A DNA stretch of 64,000 bases, taken from Desulfuromusa kysingii. GTDB lineage: Bacteria > Desulfobacterota > Desulfuromonadia > Desulfuromonadales > Geopsychrobacteraceae. Positions 47,192 to 56,193 of this stretch are shown here, piece by piece. The DNA is taken from the NCBI RefSeq assembly GCF_900107645.1, contig NZ_FNQN01000009.1:62001-126000 (forward strand). Direction: 5' to 3'. The translations under genes and the position numbers were made by a program. Below the pieces are notes generated by a model. It saw only the letters and a list, made by a program, of their open reading frames with translations. It was not told the DNA's origin and ran no database searches. Each line of letters begins with the position of its first letter. The first letter of the stretch is position 1.

Positions 47192-47656
47192 ATGTCGAAA
47201 ATAATTGAAGGAACGCTGGATGCGAAGAAGCATCGTTTTGGTATCATTGTGAGTCGATTTAACAGCTTTATTTCTGATCGTTTGTTAGAAGGGACCATTG
47301 ATACTTTGACACGCCATGGCGCTGATGAGAAACAGATGACCGTTGTTAAAGTGCCAGGAGCTTTCGAACTCCCTTTGGTTGCTAAGAAGATGGCGGAATC
47401 AGATCAATATGACGCGTTAATTTGTCTTGGCGCTGTTATCCGCGGTGGAACACCGCACTTTGAATATGTCAGTGCTGAAATGACCAAAGGGATTGCATCT
47501 GTATCGCTTCAGTCTGGATTACCCATTGCCTTTGGGGTGTTAACTACAGACTCGATTGAGCAGGCGATTGAGCGCGCAGGGACTAAAGCAGGAAACAAGG
47601 GGGTTGAAGCTGCGATGAGTGCCATCGAAATGGTCAATTTATTGGGAGCTGTATAA
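47192..47656 (+). CDS. ribH: 6,7-dimethyl-8-ribityllumazine synthase
   Basis: Condenses the RibD product with the RibBA butanone phosphate to lumazine; forms an icosahedral or decameric shell in many bacteria. 154 residues with [37 protein letters not shown] and [24 protein letters not shown] precedes the ATG. Last rib gene, four bases before nusB. Confidence 0.97.
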   Translation: MSKIIEGTLDAKKHRFGIIVSRFNSFISDRLLEGTIDTLTRHGADEKQMTVVKVPGAFELPLVAKKMAESDQYDALICLGAVIRGGTPHFEYVSAEMTKGIASVSLQSGLPIAFGVLTTDSIEQAIERAGTKAGNKGVEAAMSAIEMVNLLGAV

Positions 47657-47660
47657 CCGC

Positions 47661-48137
47661 ATGTCTAATAATCGTCGTGTCGGCCGTGAATATGCGTTGA
47701 AGGTCCTATTTGCGTTACAGCTTGATAAAGGACAAGTGCAAGCAGATCAATTGCTCGCCACGTTCTTGAATAATTTCCATTTTGCGGATGACGTTTTAGG
47801 GGAGCCTTTAGATGCAGGGGATGTTTCGTTAACTACGGCAGCGCGTTTATTTACAGAGCAGATTGTCAATGGCGTTGTTGAGTATCGCTCTGTCATCGAT
47901 AAAAACATTGCTGAAGTTGCTAAAAATTGGTCGTTGGAACGAATGGCGCCTGTCGATCTGTCAATTTTAAGAATTGCGACATTTGAAATTCTTTATCAGC
48001 CCGATACCCCTGCTGCCGTTGTGATTGATGAGGCAATTGAAATTTCCAAGCGCTATGGCACCAAGGATTCACCTTCGTTTATTAATGGTTTGCTGGATAA
48101 AATTGCAAAGAACGCAAGGACAATAAACAGGTCGTAA
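47661..48137 (+). CDS. nusB: Transcription antitermination factor NusB
   Basis: With NusE/S10 binds boxA RNA for rRNA antitermination. 158 residues, all-helical: RRVGREYALKVLFALQL, ARLFTEQIVNGV, WSLERMAPVDLSILRIATFE and ISKRYGTKDSPSFINGLLDKIAK. ATG at 47661 is four bases after the ribH stop. ribH-nusB pairing is widespread. Confidence 0.95.
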   Translation: MSNNRRVGREYALKVLFALQLDKGQVQADQLLATFLNNFHFADDVLGEPLDAGDVSLTTAARLFTEQIVNGVVEYRSVIDKNIAEVAKNWSLERMAPVDLSILRIATFEILYQPDTPAAVVIDEAIEISKRYGTKDSPSFINGLLDKIAKNARTINRS

Positions 48138-48161
48138 GCAGCGGCCGAATTGAGGATGTTT

Positions 48162-49469
48162 ATGAGCACTATAAAAATTGGTCTGTTAGGATTTGGAACA
48201 GTTGGTACCGGAGTTGTCAGAAACTTTCAACGTAATGCTGTCACGATTGAAAAACGTCTTGGTCATAAAATTGAATTAGCTAAGATTGTCGATCGTGATG
48301 CCACCGCTGACCGGGGTGTCACCCTTGAACCCGGTGTGGTCACCACCGATGTGGAAGAGGTCATCAGTAATCCTGAGATAGATATTGTGATTGAACTTTT
48401 CGGCGGTTACGAGCCAGCTAAAAGTTTTATCCTTAAAGCAATTGCTAACGGCAAACACATTGTTACTGCCAATAAGGCGCTGATGGCCGTTCATGGTCAG
48501 GAAATTATTGCTGCAGCAAACCAGCAAGGTGTTTCTGTTATGTTTGAGGCTGCTGTCGCAGGTGGTATTCCCATTATATCGGCGATAAAGGAAAATCTCT
48601 GCAGCAATGAATTCAGCTCAATTCTCGGAATTCTCAATGGCACATGCAATTTTATTCTCACCAAGATGACTGAAGACGGCAGTGATTTCGCTCCTGTTCT
48701 TGATGAAGCTCAAAAGTTGGGTTACGCCGAAGCCGATCCCACCTTTGATGTAGAAGGGGTTGATACCGCCCATAAAATTGCACTGTTGTCGGCTCTTTGT
48801 TTTGGCACAACCGTAGATTTTGACCAGGTTTATACTGAAGGTATCAGCAAGATTACCTCTATGGATATCAATTTTGCTGAGCAAATGGGGTACAAAATTA
48901 AGTTATTGGCTATTGGCAAGAACTATGGTGATCAGATTGAAGTGCGTGTGCACCCAACCATGATCCCTAACTCTTATCAACTCGCAGAGGTCAATGGCGT
49001 TTTTAATGCCGTTCGCCTGACTGGTGATTTTGTTGGACCAACACTCCTTTATGGTAGTGGTGCCGGAATGGATGCGACTGCGAGCGCGGTGATGGGGGAT
49101 GTCATGGCGATCACAAGAGATAAGATCTCTGGTGCTCAGTCTCGTGTGCCGATTATGGGGTACTGTGCAGACCAGATTAAGGCTTTACCGATTAAAGCGA
49201 TGAGTGAAATTATCAGTCATTATTATTTGCGTTTCACAACCGTTGATCAGCCTGGCGTGCTTGCAAAAATTGCTGGAAGCTTAGGTAAGTATAATATCAG
49301 TATCCAATCGATGATTCAGCCCGAATCGCGTAATGTTGATACGGTGCCAATTGTGCTGATGACCCATGCGGCGAAAGAAGCCGATATCTCCTCTGCTTTG
49401 GCAGAAATTGAAACCTTGAATATTATTTCACAACCAACCTGTTTGATTCGAGTTGAACCCGATCTATAA
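48162..49469 (+). CDS. hom: Homoserine dehydrogenase
   Basis: NAD(P)H-dependent reduction of aspartate semialdehyde to homoserine for Thr and Met. 435 residues: Rossmann motif GLLGFGTVGTGVV, NKALMA, the catalytic block LNGTCNFILTKM, GYAEADPTFDVEGVDTAHKIALLS, and a C-terminal ACT domain (YYLRFTTVDQPGVLAKIAG) for feedback by threonine. GAGG before ATG 48162 supports this start over TTG 48150 or ATG 48156. Confidence 0.96.
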   Translation: MSTIKIGLLGFGTVGTGVVRNFQRNAVTIEKRLGHKIELAKIVDRDATADRGVTLEPGVVTTDVEEVISNPEIDIVIELFGGYEPAKSFILKAIANGKHIVTANKALMAVHGQEIIAAANQQGVSVMFEAAVAGGIPIISAIKENLCSNEFSSILGILNGTCNFILTKMTEDGSDFAPVLDEAQKLGYAEADPTFDVEGVDTAHKIALLSALCFGTTVDFDQVYTEGISKITSMDINFAEQMGYKIKLLAIGKNYGDQIEVRVHPTMIPNSYQLAEVNGVFNAVRLTGDFVGPTLLYGSGAGMDATASAVMGDVMAITRDKISGAQSRVPIMGYCADQIKALPIKAMSEIISHYYLRFTTVDQPGVLAKIAGSLGKYNISIQSMIQPESRNVDTVPIVLMTHAAKEADISSALAEIETLNIISQPTCLIRVEPDL

Positions 49470-49495
49470 CGGTTATGAGGTTTGAATTTGTGGTT

Positions 49496-49530
49496 AACAA
49501 GCCGCTCTATTAAGGGCGGCTTGTTGGTTT
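49496..49530. terminator. Shared terminator between convergent hom and acyl-CoA synthetase genes
   Basis: AACAAGCCGC (49496-49505) pairs perfectly with GCGGCTTGTT (49516-49525), 10-base loop, then GGTTTTA on the plus strand. The acyl-CoA synthetase stop codon lies inside the loop. Confidence 0.7.
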
Positions 49531-51399
49531 TATGCCCCCACCTGTAGAAATTTCCGGTTCCACAATATAGCGTTTAATCTTCCGCGTCGTAGTTTTTGGG
49601 AACTCATCCTCTCTTAAGGTAAACTTTTTGACTCTTTTGTAGTCGGCGAGATCCTTACCATACGTCAATACTTCTTTCCGAATTAAGGCTTCGATTTCAG
49701 CCGCACCCATAGGTCCGCTTTCCAATTCTTTATTCAAGGCAAAGAGAGCTTCCTCTTCGGGAAAGATAATGGCATAGACCTCTTCTGCGGTAGCACTGAT
49801 TTTGTGTCCGTAAACCATGATCTCAGCGATGTATGGACTTTTTAATAGGTGATTTTCGACTTCTTCAGGGTAAACATTTTTGCCATTAGGGGTGACGATA
49901 AGATTTTTCACTCGGCCACAAATCGAGAGCATGTTGTCTTCGTCAATTTTCCCTAAATCTCCAGTGTGATACCAACCATTGGAGAGGATCTCAGCGGTTG
50001 CTTTGGCATTTTTATAATAACCTAGCATCACGTTTGGACCCTTGACCAGAATTTCTCCTTCCCCCTCTGCATTGGGGTTGTCAATTTTGACCTCAATGTC
50101 TTCAAGCGGTTCGCCGACAGTCCCTGGCTTATTCTTTGTTGGACTTTCAGCGCTGATGACCGGAGAGGTCTCAGTGATGCCATAACCCTGGAGCAGGTTG
50201 AGGCCTAGATTGTGAAATCCTTCAGCAATGGCGGGGTCAAGAGCTGCACCGCCACTCACAAATGTGGTGTTGATTCCCACAGCCTGCTTGATTTTTGCGG
50301 TGACAATTTTGCGCGTTAAGGGGAATTTGTACAGAAGTCTGGAGCTTGATTTAGATTCAATGTTTTTCATAATCCTTCCGTACAGCAAACGATATACCGC
50401 CGGAACGCCAAGAAGAAAAGTCGGTTTAATCTCGTTAAGATTATCACCTAGTTTCTTAATCGATTCGGCAAAGTTGACTTCACCTCCGAGCGAAAGGGGG
50501 ACGAGGACACCACAGACCTGTTCAAATACATGGTTGATCGGTAGGAAGGAGAGGGTTTTTATGGAACTATCGAGGTTGAACCTCTGACAAGCGGCCTGAA
50601 TGTTACTGACCAGATTTTGATGGCTGAGCATTGCCCCTTTGGAGCGACCAGTCGTTCCTGATGTGTAGAGCACTACCGCGCGATCTTTTGGAATGTGAGT
50701 CGCTGGAGGAAGGGGGACATCATGAAAGATATCTTTATAGGAGTAGAGCCTCTCTTCTTTAAGTAGCCGATTGCGTGATATCTCTGTTTCAGCCAGAAAA
50801 TTGGTGGATTTATGTTGCTTGCCGTGTTGCTCTTTCTGACCAGTCAATACTAAATGAGCTTCAATTGCAGCCTCTTCCACCGGTTTGCAGAGTTCAGGAG
50901 CAATATTCAGCGTTTGAACCAGGTCTTTCCATTGTTTGGAGAGGTTGTCCATAACATCAGAAACATCACTATGATCGATAACTTCTGATAGTGACGCATC
51001 GATGAGGATAATTTTTTTGAGTTGTGGTAGATCATCAATGACATCCAGGAGGGTTTCAAACTGTGGCTGTCCTACAAAAATTGCTTGGGCATCGGAATCA
51101 TTGAGGATGTGGCGGAGTTCTGTTGCTTTAAGTTCTTTATCTATTGGAATGGCAACGCAGCCTCTGCGCAATACGGATAAGTAAGACATGACCCAGCGTG
51201 GTGAGGAGACCCCAAGGAGAGCAACGTGAGCTTTTTCTTCAATTCCAAGCTGCTGTAGCCCTGCTGCAAGTTTTTCAACGGTACTCCATAACTTGTTGTA
51301 AGTCAGGGGTTGCCACTGGCCTTTATATTTATAACGTAATGCAATCTTATCTGTATTTTTCTGACAACTTAACTGGATTAATTGATCGATCGTCTGCAC
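49510..51399 (-). CDS. Long-chain acyl-CoA synthetase (AMP-forming)
   Basis: Activates fatty acids with ATP and CoA. 629 residues of the ANL superfamily: P-loop LYTSGTTGRSKGAM, INHVFEQVCG, the A5 motif LLQGYGITETSP, GWYHTGDLGKID and the C-terminal lysine near TTRKIKR. A linker of about 60 residues before the P-loop (GQKEQHGKQHK onward) is longer than in most relatives. It stands alone on the reverse strand between hom and tRNA-Val. Substrate chain length cannot be told; it resembles FadD/FAA-type synthetases. Confidence 0.92.
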   Translation of the reverse strand: MQTIDQLIQLSCQKNTDKIALRYKYKGQWQPLTYNKLWSTVEKLAAGLQQLGIEEKAHVALLGVSSPRWVMSYLSVLRRGCVAIPIDKELKATELRHILNDSDAQAIFVGQPQFETLLDVIDDLPQLKKIILIDASLSEVIDHSDVSDVMDNLSKQWKDLVQTLNIAPELCKPVEEAAIEAHLVLTGQKEQHGKQHKSTNFLAETEISRNRLLKEERLYSYKDIFHDVPLPPATHIPKDRAVVLYTSGTTGRSKGAMLSHQNLVSNIQAACQRFNLDSSIKTLSFLPINHVFEQVCGVLVPLSLGGEVNFAESIKKLGDNLNEIKPTFLLGVPAVYRLLYGRIMKNIESKSSSRLLYKFPLTRKIVTAKIKQAVGINTTFVSGGAALDPAIAEGFHNLGLNLLQGYGITETSPVISAESPTKNKPGTVGEPLEDIEVKIDNPNAEGEGEILVKGPNVMLGYYKNAKATAEILSNGWYHTGDLGKIDEDNMLSICGRVKNLIVTPNGKNVYPEEVENHLLKSPYIAEIMVYGHKISATAEEVYAIIFPEEEALFALNKELESGPMGAAEIEALIRKEVLTYGKDLADYKRVKKFTLREDEFPKTTTRKIKRYIVEPEISTGGGIKPTSRP

Positions 51400-51559
51400 T
51401 TGAAGATTCTCCTTGCTTGGTATTATCTTTACAGCTGTTTACATCGCCTAGCATTAGGTTTACTCTAGCCTTTGTTTAATGATTCAGGCAAGCGTGAAAA
51501 TAGCTTCCAGCGGTGGAGATGGTGGATTGGAAAAAACAAAGTGAAATTGATAAAATAGC

Positions 51560-51589
51560 TTGACAGTATTGAAGCTGGTCTGCTAAATA
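51560..51589 (+). promoter_or_regulatory. Promoter of tRNA-Val
   Basis: Perfect TTGACA (51560-51565), 18-base spacer containing an extended -10 TG (51581-51582), then TAAATA (51584-51589), 20 bases before the tRNA. Confidence 0.5.
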
Positions 51590-51608
51590 AAACGCCGCAG
51601 TTCGATGT

Positions 51609-51683
51609 AGGCACGTAGCTCAGTGGGAGAGCACTTCCCTGACACGGAAGGGGTCGGCGGTTCAATCCCGCCCGTGCCTACCA
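51609..51683 (+). tRNA. tRNA-Val (anticodon GAC)
   Basis: 75-base cloverleaf with encoded CCA. Acceptor AGGCACG/CGTGCCT, D arm GCTC/GAGC, anticodon stem CTTCC/GGAAG with loop CTGACAC (anticodon GAC, reads GUC/GUU), T arm GGCGG-TTCAATC-CCGCC. It has its own promoter and terminator. Confidence 0.95.
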
Positions 51684-51717
51684 TGAACTAGCGCGACTGA
51701 ATATGACGTAGTATTCT

Positions 51718-51742
51718 GGGGCATCTTAGGATGCCTCTTTTT
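51718..51742 (+). terminator. Terminator of the tRNA-Val transcript
   Basis: GGGGCATC (51718-51725), loop TTAG, GATGCCTC (51730-51737), one G-U pair, then TTTTT. Confidence 0.8.
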
Positions 51743-51790
51743 GTTTACAATCATTATCTCTGCAAACCACGAGATTAAGGGAGAACTCAT

Positions 51791-53707
51791 ATGGCTGTAT
51801 TGCAAATTGAACTTCCTGATGGATCAATCAAAGAGATTGAATCTGGCTCAACTCCCTATGACATCGCTTCCAGTATCGGGGAAAACTTGGCCCGACAATC
51901 ACTCGCAGCACGTTTTAATGGTGATCTGATTGATATAAGTAGTCCGCTGCAAACATCGGGTAAGTTAGCTTTAATAACCCAAAATTCCCCCGAAGCACTA
52001 GAGATCATCCGTCATTCTTCTGCCCATTTGATGGCTCAGGCGGTCAAGGAGCTTTATGGTGATGAGATCCAAGTGACTATCGGTCCGGCGATCAAGGATG
52101 GGTTTTATTACGATTTTTATAGTGAAACCAAGAAATTTGTCCCTGAAGATTTCTCGATAATTGAAGCTAAGATGGCTGAACTTGCAAAAGCTGACCTGCA
52201 GGTTACCCGTGAGGTTATGAAGCGGGACGATGCTATTTCTCTGTTTCGAGGCATTGGTGAACATTATAAGGTTGAGTTGATTGAAGATCTTGATGCCGAG
52301 ACGGTTTCGCTCTACCGGCAGGGTGATTTTGTTGATCTGTGTCGAGGCCCGCATGTCCCTCGTACCGGAATGCTCAAGGTGTTCAAATTGACCAGCTTGG
52401 CTGGTGCCTATTGGCGCGGCGATGAGCATAATGCCATGTTACAACGGATTTATGCGACCGCCTTTCAGAATAAGAAAGAGCTAAAAGCCCATCTACATCG
52501 CTTGGAAGAGGCTAAAAAGCGTGATCATCGTAAACTCGGCAAAGAAATGGATCTTTTTTCCTTTAGTGAAGAGTCAGGGGCCGGATTGGTTCTTTGGCAT
52601 CCTAAAGGTGCTATGCTCAGGTCCATTATTGAGGATTTTGAGCGTAAAGAGCATTTGAAGCGTGGTTATGAGCTCGTGGTCGGCCCACAAATTTTAAAAA
52701 CCGAGCTTTGGAAGATGTCGGGCCATTTTGATAATTATCGCGAAAATATGTATTTCACTGAAGTTGACGAACAGGGTTATGGCATCAAGCCGATGAACTG
52801 TTTGGCACATATGCTGATTTATAAATCAAGACCACGTTCTTACCGTAACCTTCCGGTTCGCTACTTTGAGCTTGGAACTGTTCATCGGCATGAGAAGTCT
52901 GGTGTCCTGCATGGGTTGTTGCGTGTTCGCGGCTTTACCCAAGATGATGCCCATATTATCTGTCGACCAGATCAGATTGATGCCGAAGTCAAAGGGGTTA
53001 TGCAATTTGTTCAGGACGTTACCGCTATTTTTGGTTTTGAATATGTCATGGAGTTATCGACGCGGCCAGAGAAGTCAATCGGGAGCGATGAGGATTGGGA
53101 GCAGGCCACCAGTGCCTTGCACAGTGCTCTCAAGGATAGTGGTCAGGACTTTGAGCTTAACGAGGGGGATGGGGCTTTTTACGGTCCTAAGATTGATGTC
53201 AAAATAAAGGACGCGCTTGACAGAGAGTGGCAGTGTGCTACAATCCAGTGCGATTTTACTCTGCCTGAACGCTTTGATCTGACTTACGTCGGGTCTGATG
53301 GTGAGAAGCACCGTCCAGTCATGTTACACCGGGTGATTCTTGGATCCATTGAGCGTTTTATCGGAGTATTGATTGAGCACTATGCAGGAAGTTTCCCGCT
53401 CTGGCTTTCGCCGGTTCAGGCGATTGTCTTGAATGTGACTGATAATCAAGCTGCTTATGCGCAACAAGTTTTCGAACAACTGCGAAATGCTGGTGTCCGT
53501 GTAGAGCTTGACTTGCGTAATGAAAAGCTTGGTTTTAAAATTCGTGAAGCGCAGATGGCCAAGACTCCATACATGCTGGTTATTGGTGATCGTGAGATGG
53601 AAACACAGACGGTTGCTCCAAGGTTTAGAGATGGTGAAAATCTCGATCCTATGAGTATCTCAGCGTTTATTGAGCGGATTCAAATAGAAAGCAAGGAATA
53701 TAAATAA
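51791..53707 (+). CDS. thrS: Threonyl-tRNA synthetase
   Basis: Charges tRNA-Thr. 638 residues: TGS domain (1-60), SAD editing domain ([16 protein letters not shown] and RGPHVPRTG), class II core ([46 protein letters not shown]) and the anticodon-binding domain. ATG 51791 is preceded by AAGGGAGA. First gene of the thrS-infC-rpmI-rplT-pheST-ihfA-merR block. Confidence 0.98.
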   Translation: MAVLQIELPDGSIKEIESGSTPYDIASSIGENLARQSLAARFNGDLIDISSPLQTSGKLALITQNSPEALEIIRHSSAHLMAQAVKELYGDEIQVTIGPAIKDGFYYDFYSETKKFVPEDFSIIEAKMAELAKADLQVTREVMKRDDAISLFRGIGEHYKVELIEDLDAETVSLYRQGDFVDLCRGPHVPRTGMLKVFKLTSLAGAYWRGDEHNAMLQRIYATAFQNKKELKAHLHRLEEAKKRDHRKLGKEMDLFSFSEESGAGLVLWHPKGAMLRSIIEDFERKEHLKRGYELVVGPQILKTELWKMSGHFDNYRENMYFTEVDEQGYGIKPMNCLAHMLIYKSRPRSYRNLPVRYFELGTVHRHEKSGVLHGLLRVRGFTQDDAHIICRPDQIDAEVKGVMQFVQDVTAIFGFEYVMELSTRPEKSIGSDEDWEQATSALHSALKDSGQDFELNEGDGAFYGPKIDVKIKDALDREWQCATIQCDFTLPERFDLTYVGSDGEKHRPVMLHRVILGSIERFIGVLIEHYAGSFPLWLSPVQAIVLNVTDNQAAYAQQVFEQLRNAGVRVELDLRNEKLGFKIREAQMAKTPYMLVIGDREMETQTVAPRFRDGENLDPMSISAFIERIQIESKEYK

Positions 53708-53718
53708 TAACTTTAAAA

Positions 53719-53741
53719 GAAAGGCCCAAAGTGGGTCTTTT
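53719..53741 (+). terminator. Hairpin between thrS and infC
   Basis: AAAGGCCC (53719/20-53727) pairs with GGGTCTTT (53733-53740) with one G-U pair and a 5-base loop; T residues are mostly within the stem. Probably a partial terminator setting infC expression below or apart from thrS. Confidence 0.5.
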
Positions 53742-53788
53742 CGTTGTTAGGATTTATCCCTTTTTAACCAGAGTAGAGGAGTGTAGTC

Positions 53789-54301
53789 ATAGCTAAAGAA
53801 GCGAATATCAATGAGGCCATTAGTGCTCGTCAGGTACGGGTTATTGATGATGAAGGCGGTCAGTTGGGAGTTCTTGGCACTGAGCAGGCATTAACGCTTG
53901 CAGGCGAGAAGGGTCTTGATCTGGTCGAGGTTTCACCACAGGCTGATCCACCTGTTTGCCGCATTATGGACTACGGTAAATATAAGTACCAGCAGGCCAA
54001 ACGGGCTTCTGACGCTAGGAAAAAGCAGGTAAAGGTTGAGATTAAGGAAGTCAAAATGCGTCCGAAGACGGATGACCATGACTTCCAATTTAAAATCAAA
54101 CATGCCCGCCGCTTTCTTGAAGAGGGAAACAAGGTTAAGCTAACAATTATGTTCCGTGGTCGGGAAAATGCTCATCCGGATCAGGGGATGAAACAATTAA
54201 CAAAAGCGGTTGACGCTCTTAAAGATATTGGACAAGTTGAATCACACCCCAGCAAAATGGGGCGTTTTATGACCATGATGGTTGGGCCGCTAAAGAAATA
54301 A
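53789..54301 (+). CDS. infC: Translation initiation factor IF-3, starting with AUA
   Basis: Binds the 30S subunit, blocks premature 50S joining and rejects non-canonical start codons. The conserved IF3 N-terminus (KEANINEAISARQVRVIDDEG) lies upstream of any ATG, GTG or TTG: the frame has a TAG at 53774, and the only start placed correctly after AGAGGAG (53775-53781, 7-base spacing) is ATA at 53789. This gives 170 residues with complete N domain, linker and C domain (VKMRPKTDDHDFQFKIKHA). E. coli infC uses AUU for autoregulation, so a rare start is expected for this gene. A TTG at 53864 would delete 25 conserved residues. Confidence 0.93.
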   Translation: MAKEANINEAISARQVRVIDDEGGQLGVLGTEQALTLAGEKGLDLVEVSPQADPPVCRIMDYGKYKYQQAKRASDARKKQVKVEIKEVKMRPKTDDHDFQFKIKHARRFLEEGNKVKLTIMFRGRENAHPDQGMKQLTKAVDALKDIGQVESHPSKMGRFMTMMVGPLKK

Positions 54302-54351
54302 GTAAATAAGTCTTAAATAAACAACAAGTCGTAAAGTTACAGGAGAGACAG

Positions 54352-54549
54352 ATGCCTAAAATTAAAACAAATCGTGGTGCCGCTAAGCGTTTTCGTAAGA
54401 CAGGCACAGGAAAGATCCGTCGGAATAAGGCTTATACGAGCCACATTTTGACCAAAAAAACGACCAAAAGAAAACGTGATCTTCGTCAGTCAGTTATTGT
54501 TGCAAAGGCTGATGCACGAAATATCGCTCAACTCGTACCCTATTTGTAG
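54352..54549 (+). CDS. rpmI: 50S ribosomal protein L35
   Basis: 65-residue basic protein with the L35 pattern [24 protein letters not shown] and [23 protein letters not shown] precedes the ATG. It is followed by a structured 113-base spacer before rplT. Confidence 0.97.
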   Translation: MPKIKTNRGAAKRFRKTGTGKIRRNKAYTSHILTKKTTKRKRDLRQSVIVAKADARNIAQLVPYL

Positions 54550-54557
54550 AGTACATT

Positions 54558-54630
54558 TCTGCCATCTGGCAGAGCGGTTGTGAACTGTGGGGACAATCTC
54601 CCCCTGCAGATCCGGCCACGGCAGATGCCG
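54558..54630 (+). promoter_or_regulatory. Structured spacer before rplT, candidate L20 control element
   Basis: Three hairpins in a row: TCTGCC/GGCAGA (54558-54573, loop ATCT), a GGGG/CCCC stem (54589-54603) and CGGC/GCCG (54619-54630, loop AGAT). The loop region CATCTG of the first can pair with CAGATG of the third, giving an alternative or pseudoknotted fold. L20 represses rpmI-rplT through such RNA structures in E. coli and Firmicutes; the role here is inferred. Confidence 0.4.
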
Positions 54631-54662
54631 AAAAAACAATCTAATTCGAAGGAGCAAGTGAG

Positions 54663-55019
54663 ATGGCAAGAGTAAAAAGAGGATTTAAGGCTAGACGTCG
54701 TCGTAATAAAGTACTGAAACTCGCTAAAGGTTACCGTGGAGCCAGGAGCAAGCTGTTCCGCTCAGCGACAGAGGCTGTTGACCGGGCCCTGAACTATGCC
54801 TATCGCGATCGCCGGGTTAAAAAACGTGATTTCAGGGCTCTCTGGATTGCACGTATTAATGCTGCTGCACGCGATAATGGTCTTTCATACAGTCGTCTGA
54901 TCCATGGTCTTAAGCTTGCTGAAGTTGGTTTGGATCGTAAAATCATGGCTGAACTTGCAGTCAATGATCCAGCAGGTTTTACTGCTGTTGTTGAAGCTGC
55001 TAAGGCAAAATTGCAATAA
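54663..55019 (+). CDS. rplT: 50S ribosomal protein L20
   Basis: 118-residue early-assembly 23S rRNA-binding protein with the classical [20 protein letters not shown] start and [13 protein letters not shown]. Also a translational repressor of its own operon in other bacteria. AAGGAG lies 9 bases before the ATG. A strong terminator follows. Confidence 0.98.
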   Translation: MARVKRGFKARRRRNKVLKLAKGYRGARSKLFRSATEAVDRALNYAYRDRRVKKRDFRALWIARINAAARDNGLSYSRLIHGLKLAEVGLDRKIMAELAVNDPAGFTAVVEAAKAKLQ

Positions 55020-55038
55020 ACAGTTTTTAGCCGTTCCA

Positions 55039-55073
55039 GGGAGGTGGAGTTAACGACTTCATCTCCCTTTTTT
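55039..55073 (+). terminator. Rho-independent terminator after rplT
   Basis: A 12-bp stem (55039-55050 with 55056-55067) with two G-U pairs, loop TAACG, then six T residues. It separates infC-rpmI-rplT from pheST. Confidence 0.88.
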
Positions 55074-55139
55074 GTTTCTGATTTTGTACAAGAAATTATG
55101 AAAGATTTTCATATATCCAGTTTTTTAGGATAGCTCTGA

Positions 55140-56171
<1,032 letters not shown>

Positions 56172-56193
56172 TATTGGGTAAGGATCTCAATCG

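Noticed and set aside
53864-54301. infC starting at TTG 53864
   Set aside because: This start removes conserved N-terminal IF3 residues and has no ribosome site, whereas AGAGGAG is correctly placed for the ATA at 53789.
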